From contig DF240027.1 in the NCBI GenBank assembly GCA_000507305.1, positions 56,396 through 120,395 on the forward strand: 64,000 nt of DNA, in the 5' to 3' direction. Positions 24,582 to 36,500 of this stretch are shown here, one piece after another (positions within the stretch are counted from its first letter, which is position 1; each line of letters opens with the position of its first letter). Both the position numbers and the translations under genes were made by a program. Under the pieces are notes generated by a model that saw only the letters and a list, made by a program, of their open reading frames with translations, was not told the origin of the DNA and made no database searches. The stretch is from Breviolum minutum Mf 1.05b.01. Taxonomy: Eukaryota; Sar; Dinophyceae; Suessiales; Symbiodiniaceae.

Positions 24582-24893
24582 TTGGTGCCGCTGCAGTGGT
24601 ATAGACACAGGCTCAAGAACCACAACTGCAAGTGTGTTGTCATGTCCCTTGCTATGACCACCCGAGCTTTCGAACCGAACTTGGTGCCTGTCCCGGAGGT
24701 TCTGGGCCTTTGCATGCTGCCGGTGATGGTGCTTTGCAAGCCCTTCACAGTAATGTTTGGAACAAAGGAAAGGCCAACAAGAAGGTTCCATGAAACAAGA
24801 GACCGCATTGTGTGCGAGGTTTGCAACCTGGAAATCAGTGGTGCTAGGTGGCGGTGCTCCATTTGTGACACATGCAAGGCGTGTGCCCGGTAG
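24582..24893 (+). pseudogene. Open frame in block A with a ZZ-like Cys cluster
   Basis: The frame ends IVCEVCNLEISGARWRCSIC then DTCKACAR. The spacing CxxC, I-x-G-x-R-W-x-C, CxxC, CxxC resembles a truncated ZZ-type zinc finger. It ends at a stop right after the cluster. The minus-strand frame over the same bases is also open, so this is only a suggestion. Confidence 0.35.
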
Positions 24894-27084
24894 TTGTGCA
24901 GTTCAGATTTTCTTAGCAAAAAAAAAGGGCTGCGGGATGCTTTGTAGAGGCACAAAAAGCTGTTTCCCGCTGGAGGCTGGCTCCTCCATAAGCTTGGCGT
25001 GCTATCCCAATTGGCAGCTTGGGATTCTCTTTGGCCTTCGCCCTAAGGTTCTCCACATGACGGCTGGATGCGAATCACCATGGTCGCCGGTGACTGGGGA
25101 GAGGTGGCTGAAAGGTTGATGTGCAATGTGCCGAGCCAAGTCTGGAGGTGGTTTGGGGAGAATGGGCCTCCATGACAGCCACACAACGCAGGTTGGCTTT
25201 CTGAAGCGTGGAAGCTTTGCAGCCCAGCAGGACATGTGGTGCTTCTCCCTGACCAGCCACGCACGGTGACCGGGAAACTTGGTCCCCGCAAAGAAGACGA
25301 AGAGCCGGCTGCTTCCATCGAGGTTAAAACTGAAGAGTCAGGCGGCTGCTTTGGCCGCGCCCAGCAGAGCTGTGGCATCTACTGGCGGCTGCTTCGTCAG
25401 CGGCTGCTCCCGAATTTCTGCACGATCACCCTATCCTGGCCTGTGTGTTGGAAGTGAGAATGTCTAAAGGACATCGGAAGGTGAGTCTGCACAGGGTGTC
25501 AGTGAAACTGTCCATGTTCTCAGTCTTTGTTGATGTCTTTCAGCTCTTTTGTTTGGCCAGTGGGCAGCGGTCGCCAGTCCTCCAGGTTGTGGCGATGTAG
25601 GAAGGGACCAGTGGCCGGGTCTCGGCTCATTGAGACACGTGCTACGCACAGGTTGTGTGACGTGTGATCATCGTGATTGTGTATGGACCACTGCTCGGCC
25701 CACGGTGCCCCTAAAGCTCATGAATGTTCATCGAGTGTCAAACCTATCAGAATTTAAGACAACCCTTGGATTCGCGTCCATCGAAAGTTCGGAGTGAGAA
25801 GGCGTCATATCACCACGTCAAATCATGCCAAAATGATATCTTATTATGCAATTCTCTTCTGTCTTGTTTCACAAGTTCGAGCTATTTTCCATGTAAAAGC
25901 ATTTTGGTTTCCCTAACTTAGTCCGGCGTGAGCGACTGAGCGACAGGCGCCCTGAAACGGATCGCTCTGCAGGACCTCGAAAAGAGTGGCAAGGGGGTTG
26001 GAGTGGCTATTATTGTCACGCATTCCACCTTTGCGCACCGATGGAGACGCAGCCTTTCGGCGACGCAGTTGTCCACGCGCCGGACAATATTGGGCCCAGA
26101 CAGCGCAACTATCGGAATCCTAACGGAAGGCTGGTCCGCCGTTTCGGAGGACCTGGCCCAAGTTGCTTGGCTCTCATCATGCCCAGTATTCTATAGCTAC
26201 GCGTGTGTTGATATTGCATTGCACGGAGTAGGCTCGCTTTTTACGATGTTCTTTTTTCATTGCTGTCAAGTCGTAGGCCTGTCATTTTTTATCGAAGCAA
26301 ATGTGTTGCAACCAGGGCTATGGCGATGTTGAAACCAGGGTTATGGCGATGGTTTGCAGAAGAAGGAACGTCCGAGTCCTCGATTCCAATAGTGTTCACA
26401 TTTACTAGTATGTAAGTTGATGTAAATAGATTAAGCGTTTAGGAAAACATAGGAAAGAAGCATGCGCTTGTCGTTTGTCTTTCCGTATAGTTTGCAATCG
26501 TGCTTGATCGCCGACATGCGTTTTTGGCATGACGGGACCCGCTGAAAGCTTCAGAAGAATTCACATACTGCAAATAGGGAGACCTGCGAGAAATTGTGTG
26601 GGTAAGGCAATGGGGTTCCTGGACACGGCTACCCAAGCCAATGGCGTCGTCTTCTACAACGCCGTGCAATTCCGGGAATTTTAATTCTGCCGAGCAGGAC
26701 TGGGGACGACCGACTACAGAATCTTCACCCTCACATGGTTTGCTTTTGCGAGACATTGGACCTGCTAGATCTTGTGTGGGCTGCCGTCGAGAGGATGTGT
26801 GGCCCCATCTGGTCGGGCGGCGGGGATGGATGAATATTCTACCAGGCCTTGCTTGATACAGCGGATATACCGGAACTCAAGCAAATAACTTGGTCGGGAA
26901 GGGCATCAGGACAGGTCCAAGATGGGCGCATATATCCTCTCCAGGAGTGCCTTCTCACATGAGCGAAAGGCTTTTGGGTAGGCAGACCCACATAGCTGGA
27001 CGTTGATTCAGCTTCCACCTTGGCAAATGTTTGTACTGCACTGCGTGTCCTGGGCACTGTTCTGCTCTGCTTGTTTGAATGTAC

Positions 27085-27430
27085 GTGCGAACCAGAGAGT
27101 TCTCATCTGGCGAGGTGTTTGACTGTGAAGACATTTTTCCGTTGTTTTTTTTTGCCGCAATCAATCAACTTGCGAACCAGAGAGTTCTCATCTGGCGAGG
27201 TGTTTGACTGTGAAGACATTTTTCCGTTGTTTTTTTTGCTGCAATCAACCTGCAAATCACAGAGTTTTCATCTGGCAAGGTGTTTGACTGTGAAGACATT
27301 TTCCGTTTGTTTTGCAGCAATGAACTTGCAAATCGGAGAGTTCTCATCTGGCAAGGTGTTTGACTGTGAAGACATTTTCCGTTGGTTTGCCGCGACGAAC
27401 TTGCGAATCAGGGAGTTTGCGTCTGGCAAA
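27085..27430 (+). repeat. Tandem repeat of 75-84 bp units encoding EFSSGKVFDCEDIFRWF-like peptide
   Basis: Units carrying GTGTTTGACTGTGAAGACAT start about every 75-84 bases (about 27098, 27182, 27262, 27338, 27411). In one frame they read NLRIREFSSGKVFDCEDIF. The same unit occurs at 36290-36598, and single partial units lie at the 5' edge of both duplicated blocks (24268-24300 and 33253-33285). Confidence 0.85.
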
Positions 27431-27439
27431 GAAGAGTGA

Positions 27440-30400
27440 AGTCTAATGAGTCATAGAAAAACGTATGTATGTTTTTATCATATTGAAGTTCGCTGGTTGC
27501 AACCCAAAACGTGAAAACACAACTAATATAAGCATCACTTCTGTTTGTGTTTCTGCGTTCTTCAGCACATGCAACACTTAGATGATTTTTCTTTGATTCA
27601 AATTCAACCCCTTCAACTGGATGTCCATGTGCTGATGTCCCTACAGCCCCCAGCAGTCAACAGGGAAGGAGCTGATGGCCCTACGAGCCCGGGGACTGAA
27701 CTGACATGACGTGGCATTTTGATCTGGGAGTGATTTTTGGCATGTATTGTTGGCGGTGTCTAGCGTCCTCGTGCAAAATCGATGGTTTTGAACCAAGGCA
27801 ATTTACATACAATTTCGTTTTTTGGGTTCATGCCTTGACACACGTTGGGATGGTATCCACCTGTAAAACCAGATTGGTGGTTTTTTTAATGAAGTTTTTG
27901 GTACCGCCGTCGCTGAATCAAGTCACTCGGGCGGATGCATTCAAAGTCGAAATGGTCGAATCACACAAACCCCGAAGCCACCACAAATTGGTTGAGGAAT
28001 GGCAGTTGAGACGCCATGTTGAAAACACATGCTAACATGAATGTTGGTAAACATCATATTTGATTTGATGAGTAGTTGGTGCTTAGGTTGACGGTGGTGA
28101 TTGAGCCTGGTCTTGGTTTTTCTTTCGAAATTGGTAATGTATGGGTGTCCGGCATTCTGTTCCTTGTTGGGTGCAAAAGCTGTACCTGAAAATTCCCAAT
28201 GAGGCCTTGCGGTAGTCCACTTCATCGTGAACAATTCAGAACTTATTTCTATCTTGGGACCCATGAACGATCAAATGTTGCAAAATTCAATGAAACTTAT
28301 TCTGGGGCTTTGGGGATGTTTCTTCTTCTTTTCGGCCTTCGATCACTTAATAGGGACGGCGAAAAACCCCAGGTTTTTAAGCCTTTGCGATTGTTGGCAA
28401 GATTAGCCAGGCCAGGGTTTTTGTCGGGGGTTTCGAAGGTTGTGGTGGAGGGTTAAGATTCTGCTGTGGCTGTTGCTGGAAAGTTTGCAGAATTGTTTGA
28501 TCAAACAAGTCTGCCCACCATGATGAAAAGCAAAACAGGTTGGGAACATCGCACCCTGCCCCCCCAAGAATCAAAATTTGGTGCCATATGTTTGTGACGA
28601 AGAGGGTTCAAAAGTGGGATGTGGATGAAAACTGTGTTAGCATTGCAGTTAAGACGTCCTGATCGATGTCGAGGGGTTTGGTCTGGAATTTTGCCTCATA
28701 AATTGGATCTACCCCCACCCAGTAACAGTCACCACCAGGATTGTCACATTTTTAGTAGGGGATCCCTACATCTAAACCTTCATTTGCCACATTATCTTGG
28801 GAGGTAGATCGAACTCATATACTGATGGTTGATAAACCGCCTATAAACAGCCAATAGTATACAGATAGCATTTCCAAAGATGAATCGAAACTTGGTAAAG
28901 TATGACAGACGTTGGGTAGATGCTCACATGTGCTAGGTTTATGCGAGTCATCCGCTTGTCGGGAAGCCTACAAGACATGCCAAGTGGTACAGACTCCAAA
29001 GAGTTCGGAATGATGTGGAAATGCTCACCCGGGATTTGCAAATGGCCCTTCCCGTCCCCTGATCAAGGGATAAGGAATGATTTTCCCCATAAAGGTGCAA
29101 ATGAGCAACTATGGCAATGTGGCTGCTTCAGCCAGGAACAACCCGGTGAATCCCCACACGTTTCCTCGATGTTGATTCAAGGTGGAGAGTAAGATGGTGA
29201 CTGAAAATTCCTGAAATTTGTAGATGGTTGTGAAGCAATCCTGCTAGTTGAATCGGTTTCTCCCATCTTTTTCGAATGTTGAAAGTTGTGGCGCACAATA
29301 TCCGTGAATTTCCCATGTGCAAGGCTTGGTGGCTAAGATGGGCAAAGATACCATAGATGGGCTAGAGGTCAATATGTGATTTTGTGTACCAGTGGATTCA
29401 TCATATAGACTTGAATTGCTTTACGTATATTCGAGTACATGTACTTACCTATGTCTGGTGATTTGATTTGATTTGATTTGATTTGATTGATTGTTTGTTT
29501 GTTTGTTTGATTGTTTGATTGATTGGCTTCAATGGAAACGAAGATATGTATCCTATGCCATCACCCAAACGGAATCAGTTGTATATAATACAAGCACAAC
29601 ATGAGGCCATGATTTACTCGAGAATTAGAAGGGACATGTTTCAGCAATGCAACACCTCCCCAGGAAATTTGGCTAGATTCGAAATCGGAGATGAGATATT
29701 TTCCAAAAACCAGTATCTTTTGTACCTATGTTAATTTTCGGGGGGTGTGTAGATATAATTTTTTCATGGGGATTAAAATTTTCACATCCCTTCAAGTTGA
29801 TCTTTTTTTAACCGCAGTTTGGCCCCGAAAAAAACCGAGGTGCCGAGTTCTTGTCACAGCGGACTTCTCGTGGGTTTGGTGGTCCAAAACGCTGTTTTTT
29901 GGAGAGATGGATGCAGGTGTTGGGATCCATGCAGTCAGAAGTTTTCTAGGATTTTTTTTTAAAGATCCGCATTTTTATGTTTTAAGATGCGTGAGTTCTT
30001 GTCGTGGAAATTTCAACCCAGACATTCAGCAATCAACTTTTAGGGCAACTTTTAGGTCAAAATGATCAGCGAGCATGATATTCTGTATCCAAGATGAATA
30101 TACATGATCATCCCGTTTGCAAACTGATCATGCCGATTTCTGGATGGCCAAATCATAGGAAACAGCGGGGGGGATATCTTTTAGGTTTTGGTGATTGGTG
30201 TGGGTCCTGCCATACGTAAACAAGTGTGAAGTTGTTGGCTTGAGTAAACATGATTTATACATGATGCACACATACATTGGCAAGAAGCTTTTACAGTATT
30301 TTTGTATTACCGTAAACATCTGGACTGTGATTTCTATTTCTACCGCGTTGTATTTTTTTTGTCTCTCTCTCTCTCTCTATAGATATGAACTTACTGCATC

Positions 30401-30452
30401 CTATACGCATGTATATTTTCCCTTTCAACATTGTTACTGTATATGTTTACAG
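27440..30452. other. No confidently recognised gene
   Basis: Possible coding-like patches: 27940-28030 (frame FKVEMVESHKPRSHHKLVEE) and 28930-29060. Neither joins to a known exon. Confidence 0.35.
29465..29526. repeat. (TTTGA)n / (TTTG)n microsatellite
   Basis: Five TTTGA units, then TTGTTTGTTTGT and TTGATTGATT variants. Confidence 0.9.
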
Positions 30453-30522
30453 ATTCACTATAAAGTCGGAAACATCTTGGCCGTTTCTAAGGTGGAATCG
30501 CCCACTTTCCAATCTACCGTAG
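30453..30522 (+). CDS. Ion channel, pre-S1 exon with GC donor
   Basis: After TGTTTACAG: IHYKVGNILAVSKVESPTFQ then STV plus one base. The pattern V-x-S-P-x-F-Q just before S1 is typical. The frame continues only if the donor is GCGCGG at 30523, joining G to GT at 31279 to give Gly followed by VVIILNAVIMG. Confidence 0.65.
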
Positions 30523-33500
30523 GCGCGGAGAATTTGGTGGATCACTGGATCTGAAGAAACATGGTGAGTGCTGCATGTTGTTCCAAATGAATTTACCAAC
30601 TGATACAAGTTTTTTATTTTTATTTTTCTCCATCAGTTCAGTTTTTTTTGGATTTTTGATGATTTGATTACAATCATTTCCTGATAATAGATGTAGGGAG
30701 AAAGGGATAAATGATATATGGATCGAAATAAGGCATGCTATTTATGAATAGATTATTTGCAGCATCAATTGAGACTAATAGACACCATCCTTACGAAGCC
30801 ACAACTTTCAGTGGAAATTGGGATTGCCAACGGGCAACTTCCTTTTTGCACGCAGATGTTTTTTTCCCAACAGGTACAGACATCAATCAAGGAACCAACT
30901 CAGGAAAAATCTGGAGGAAATACTACACTCCCGGGAACTAACATACCCCCTCCACATTTTCCCTCCCGTGGTGGTTTTTTCGAAGATTTTCCTTTTCCAG
31001 GAAAGGTGGGATGGAGATGTGTTGTTTCCCGGAAGGAATTGAACCCACTCAACTTCTCAAATTTTCACCATGAAGGATTCTTTAAGATCCAGCTATTGAG
31101 GTATTCAACATATTTTGGAGACCTATTTTAGTGATTCACAAACTCCAGGCGAAGCAAACGGATTTTTTGATGCTTTTGAACACTTGAATTTGGCAATCTC
31201 TTATCTATCATCTCAACTGAGAACCTCCTGATTTTGCTTCCATGAAGAGTATGGGAGCTGATGAATATGTTGCTTGAGGTGTGGTGATCATTTTGAATGC
31301 AGTGATCATGGGCCTCGAGACGGATTCGGAATCCGCCATCTTCGAATGGACAGAGCAGGTGGGGTTGGTACTTTGATCTGTAGGACCTTAGATATAGCTG
31401 CTTGGACTACTAAACAAATGTCAACTTCAAAGTGCACAAGACAAAATCTCGACAGTTATATCAATATCAACCTCTTGAAGAAAAAATCGTGAAATCTTCA
31501 GCCAACAAATTTAACCACTAGTTTACACAACAGAAAAATCACGAAGACCTTTTTTGAAGGGCTTCGTTTTTCCCTCCATTATTTTCCTGTCGATGTGGCA
31601 GTTCATGTTGGCCTTCTTCGTGATGGAAGCAGTCCTTCGGATCAGGCCAGCAATGGAGAAGGTTAAAGGTGTTAGGGCGTGTTACCTGTTACCTTACCCT
31701 GAAAAACACCCACAACTTTCATCAAAAAATGTGAATTGAAACGATATGATCCTTGCCATTTTTTTAAAGGGAATACCCTGCAACAACACAGAACATATTT
31801 TTCCCAGGTGCTTGAAAAGCGCTCCACGTTTTCAGGGAAGGGTTTTTGGACCTACCGAGGTCTATCCGCGAAAAACTCCGCGTTGGGATGGCGCTTTTCC
31901 ACGTTGGGATGCTAATTTCCATGATAGGTTAATTTCCATGATAATCGGTTGGGTCCACCCCCCCACCCTGGTTTCACAGTGGATAAACAAATCTTTTCTT
32001 CAATTTTAGCTTTAGGGGCCAAGCCACTCACCTTCACGTTAGTTCCATTGTTACAGGGTGGGTTTACCCAGATACTTGGCATGAATTTATGGTAAAACCT
32101 GGTTTGATTATGAAGGGTTAGAATTACCACACCAATTTGTAGCTGATTCACCGTATCCATGTCCCAAAACCACCTACTGTAGTTTTGGATCACGTGGGAG
32201 TTGAAGAAGCGGTAGCAATGGTCGGTACACGATGCGTTTTGGGGTTGTTTCAATGCCCAACAAATCGGTCGATGGTGTCTTCCCCCAATGACCTTCCAAC
32301 ACATTCGCCTACCACCTTGGATCAAACACTTGTTTTCCCCAGAGTTTTGTTTCTATCACAATCCCATAGGATCCATGTATGGTATATCTACATTTGCTAT
32401 AAAAGTCAACCAATATATAGGTAAATATCCCATACTTGTGTGTTGTCCTTTTGCAGCACCTGGGACTGATGTCATTGTTACCTACCAATTTTTGAAAGTG
32501 CCTACCCTACACCTTCACTTGCAGACACCGTGGTTGGGACTTTTTCATAAGCCCGGAGGACTTGGAAGTGTTTTTGGGGGATGGGATGGGCAGGGGATGT
32601 CACCTCAAAGGCTGGGTTTTGTATGTTGGAGAAGACACACCCCTTAAGCAAAAAACAACAATTTTAGAGGTTAGTTTAGGGTTAGTGAAGGATACTGTCT
32701 GATTTTCCGAAATTTCAAGTTACTGGGTAGGATGTTAGGATGTTTCTTACATATCTAGGTTTTTTTTTTGAAGACTTGGGTTTACAGTGACGTTTCCCAA
32801 GTTCTCATGTCGGCATTGATGTTCACCCTTGTAGGGTTCCAACATTTGGTCTACATGGTAATACAATAAGTAGTAAGTAGTAGTGGACCTTCTTTGTTGA
32901 AGGTTTGTAATACAGGTCATGGACGGAATCCTGCACAAAAAGTACAGTTTCGGATTCGGGATGGATAATCAGACACATTGCAGGACTTTGTCCATTAGCA
33001 GGAAGAAGCTATGAAGAATCCTTTGGGAAGATCACAAGAGTCCGCATAAGCCGCCAGGATGCTCCCCTCGGTGCTGACCATGGGATGTACCTGAAACTCC
33101 CTACATGAAAACTACACGTAGAGTTGGGTGGATTATCTTCTGTTGCTTTTAGTTGCAACTATTTTCAAATTCTCTATTGGGGGGGAAGGGGAGCCTGAGA
33201 ATGTCATATATACTTGTGTATTATTATAGATTATATCATTCCTCCTGTTTTTCAGGTGTTTGACGGTGAAGGCATTTTCCGTTTTTGGCTCAAGTTCAAA
33301 GCCAGACTTCTTTCAAACGGATCAACGGTTTCTTTTATTTTCCTTCCAATTTATTTTGGGTGACCCAGAAAAAATCTCTTTGGTTGTAAAAAAAATCGCC
33401 AAATTAAGGATGGATCTTTATCCAACGACCGGCCCACAGTCTGACCACACAGCTGAGCGAGAAGCTCATTGAGGACCCATCAGTGAAGCCTTTTGTCCTA

Positions 33501-36500
33501 TGCGCTTGGAAGTAACGCTTGGAAGTCCAGGGTAATTAGCACAAGGATTGAAAAAAAAACGGGTAAGCCTCCTTTTCACTTAAGACTCCAAGTATAGGGT
33601 TGCCCTTCTTAGGACGTGCGCAAGTACATTTCCCAGAAGGTCGCATCTGCCCCTGCGAATTTGGAGCTGGACGGTCGACATGCTACCGATGCTTTGTAGA
33701 GGCAGAAAAAGCCGTTTCCCGCCCGCCGGAGGCTCTTTCTACACGATCTCCCTATTGACTTTTTTCGCTTGGCCAGTGGGCAGCGCCCGCCAGTCCCCCA
33801 GGCTCTGGCCATAAAGGATGGGACCAGTGGTCGGGTGTCCGCTCATTGAGACTTTCCACACCTTGCGGATCATGCGCAGTATGCGCCGTGGGAAACCTTG
33901 CAGGGGCAGTAGCAAGGAAGACCTAAGAAGCATATGCGTTGCGCTACATAAGCCACATTTCCGCAAACAGTATATACCTAAGTGTGAGTCCTTTGAGACA
34001 AAGGAAGCCCGGTCCTGTCGGTCAAAGCTCAAGGTTATTTGGAGCCAGTTCGCTTCCCCGGCAGCATTTTAGGGGTTTGGTTTATATGTCTGAACGGATG
34101 CGCAGGTGCGAACCTGGCTGCAACTTTGCCACAGTATGGCTGGGGCACTGAGTTTTTTCCTTGTCTTTTGTATTATGGCTGTTCTATGGCGGTTGAACTG
34201 TGGCCATGACTTGTAGACGGTATTATCACAAGGGTTGTCGCCTTCAATTATGGAACTAGGTATGTTATTGTCAGGATGCATTTACCGCAAGGTTGACCCC
34301 AACATGTTTGGTGAGAGATGTGGGGAGACAGTGGCAGTTTTGATGCTAAAGCCTGCTAGGTATGTTGTTGGTAGGATGCATGTGCCGCAAGGGTTGACCC
34401 CAGCATGTTTTCACCATCAGTCGAGAGAACGTGATACGCACAACTGCATGCCCAAGTATTTGCGGGAAATCTGTTTCCACTCGCTCTTGTGATCGTCGTG
34501 ATTGTGCATGGACACTCGATCCACAGCGCCCCCTAAAGTTCATCGCGTTTCAAACCTATCTGAGTTTAAGACAATCCCTGGATTCGCTTGCATCAAAAGT
34601 TTGGAGTGAGAAGCCAACATATCATCACGCCAAACCATTCCCAAATAATAGAAACAATGTAATGTTGGCAACCTTTTAGGAGGACGGCAACGTGCGCTTC
34701 GCCGAGAGGGCGCTGACACACTGACTTCACCATGTTCATGTATGGTTCACCATCTTTCGGGTCTCAATTAATATATTATAATTCTTTATTAAAAATATAA
34801 TAATGAAATTCAATATTATTACTTAATAAGAATATACTATATAGTTTTATTTACTTTCATTATGTTTTATGATTTTGATTTTATTAAATATAATAAAACT
34901 TGCATTTCAATTGAACTCCTTGGTCCGTGTTTCAAGACGGGTCAAATGTTGTCTAACATGTCGCAACTCTCTTGAGTCTTGTCTCATCAACTCGAGCTAT
35001 TTTCCATTTCAATCCATTTGTTGTCCAAACTGACTTAGTCCTGTGTGAGCGACATGGGTCCTGAAGCGGATCGCTCCGCAGGACCTTGTCGAAAAGAGTG
35101 CCAAGGGGGTCTAGTGGCTATTGTCACGCATTCCACCTGTGCACACTGACGCGGAGACACAGCCTCCCGCCAACGGCAGTTGTCCTCCACACGCCGGGCA
35201 TATATTGGGCCCAGACGGCACAACTATCCTAGCGGAAGGTTTGTCCGCCGTTCCGGAGGACTTGGCTCAAGTTGCTTTGCTTTATCATGCACGGAGTAGG
35301 CTCGCTTTTTACGATGATCTCCTGGGATCTCTTGTCATTGCTTTGTTTTGCCGCTGGCAAGTCAAGTCGTAGGCCTGCCACATGTCTTTTTAGTGGAAAA
35401 ATACGTGTTGGAACCAGGCCATGGTTTGCAGAAGAAGGGAGGACCCAGTCCTCGATTCCGATAGTGTTCACAACTTCCCCGTATGGAAGCTGATGTATAT
35501 AAATGTAACAGTTAGGAAAAAAGGAAAGAAGTATGCGCTAGTCGGTTTGTCTTTGTGTGGAGTTAGCTGTGTGTCTTGATCGGCCACGTGCGTTCTTGGT
35601 ATCATGGGACCCAGTGAAAGCTTCAGAACACCTGGCATATATAGAGAGACCCCATAGCAACGATTCTCTTGGTGCAATGCAAATGGTTTGAAAGTGTGTT
35701 GCTAAGGCAATGGGGCTCCTGGACACGGCTACCCAACCAAATGGCGTCGTCTTCTACAAGGTGTTGACAACGTACCACAGCAAGTACCACAGGTCAATAC
35801 CACACCACAAGAGGCTTGGGTTGGCAACAGCCAGAAGTTTGTTCCTGGATCTCCGGTGGTTCAAGCAGCAGATCCACCACAAGGAGCTTATGGCAAGAGC
35901 AAGAAGTTTGTTCATGGGTCTCCGGTGTTTCAAGCAGCAGATCCACCACAAGGAGGTTAGGATGACAAAGGGCCAGAAGTTTGTTCTTGGATCTCCGGTG
36001 ATTCAAGCAGCAAAGGATCCACCACAAGGTTCACCATCTCTTGAATCTCTTATCTACTCCAGTTTCTCGAGCAGTATCTTGTGCCACTAGAAAATTCACC
36101 TTCAATCTTGGCAAATATTTGTAACGCTCTGCATGTCATGTGCGCTGTTCCGCTACGCTTGAATGTTTGCAGCTGTATTCGCCCCTGTAGCCGATGCTGA
36201 CTGACAACTTTAGTGGATCTTCTTTTGATGCGTGTTGCAGGGCCGTCCAGATCACAATTCAAACAGCTTGCAAGCAGAGCGCTTGCATCTCGCAAAGAAG
36301 TACGCCTCCCGTTCACAAGTGAAAGCATTTTCTGTTGGTTTGCTGCCATCAACTTGCGAACCAGAGAGTTCTCATCGGGCGAGGTATTTGACAGTGAAGA
36401 CATTTTCCGTTGTTTGGTCGCAATCAACTTGCAAATCAAAGAGTTCTCATCTGGCAAGGTGTTTGACTGTGAAGACATTTTCGGGTGGTTTGCCGGAGAG

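Larger units (their letters stand above)
23586..27440 (+). repeat. Degenerate duplicated block, copy A
   Basis: Long stretches match copy B at 32596-36600, at an offset of about 9.0-9.1 kb. Examples are GCCGCCAGGATGCTCCCCTC (24062 / 33050), TTGGCCAGTGGGCAGC (25554 / 33770), GGCGTGAGCGAC-like sequence (25925 / 35045) and CTGGACACGGCTACCCAA (26617 / 35717). The body is GC-richer than the surroundings and holds broken frames. A frame around GPDSATIGILTEGWSAVSED is conserved with copy B (GPDGTTILAEGLSAVPED), as is FLDTATQANGVVFYN (LLDTATQPNGVVFYK). It was therefore once coding. The family is not recognised. It may be a decayed transposon or retrocopy. Confidence 0.75.

Noticed and set aside
24467-24955. 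162-codon minus-strand frame in block A
   Set aside because: Not conserved as a frame in copy B, and the plus strand is also open here; likely a GC-rich shadow.
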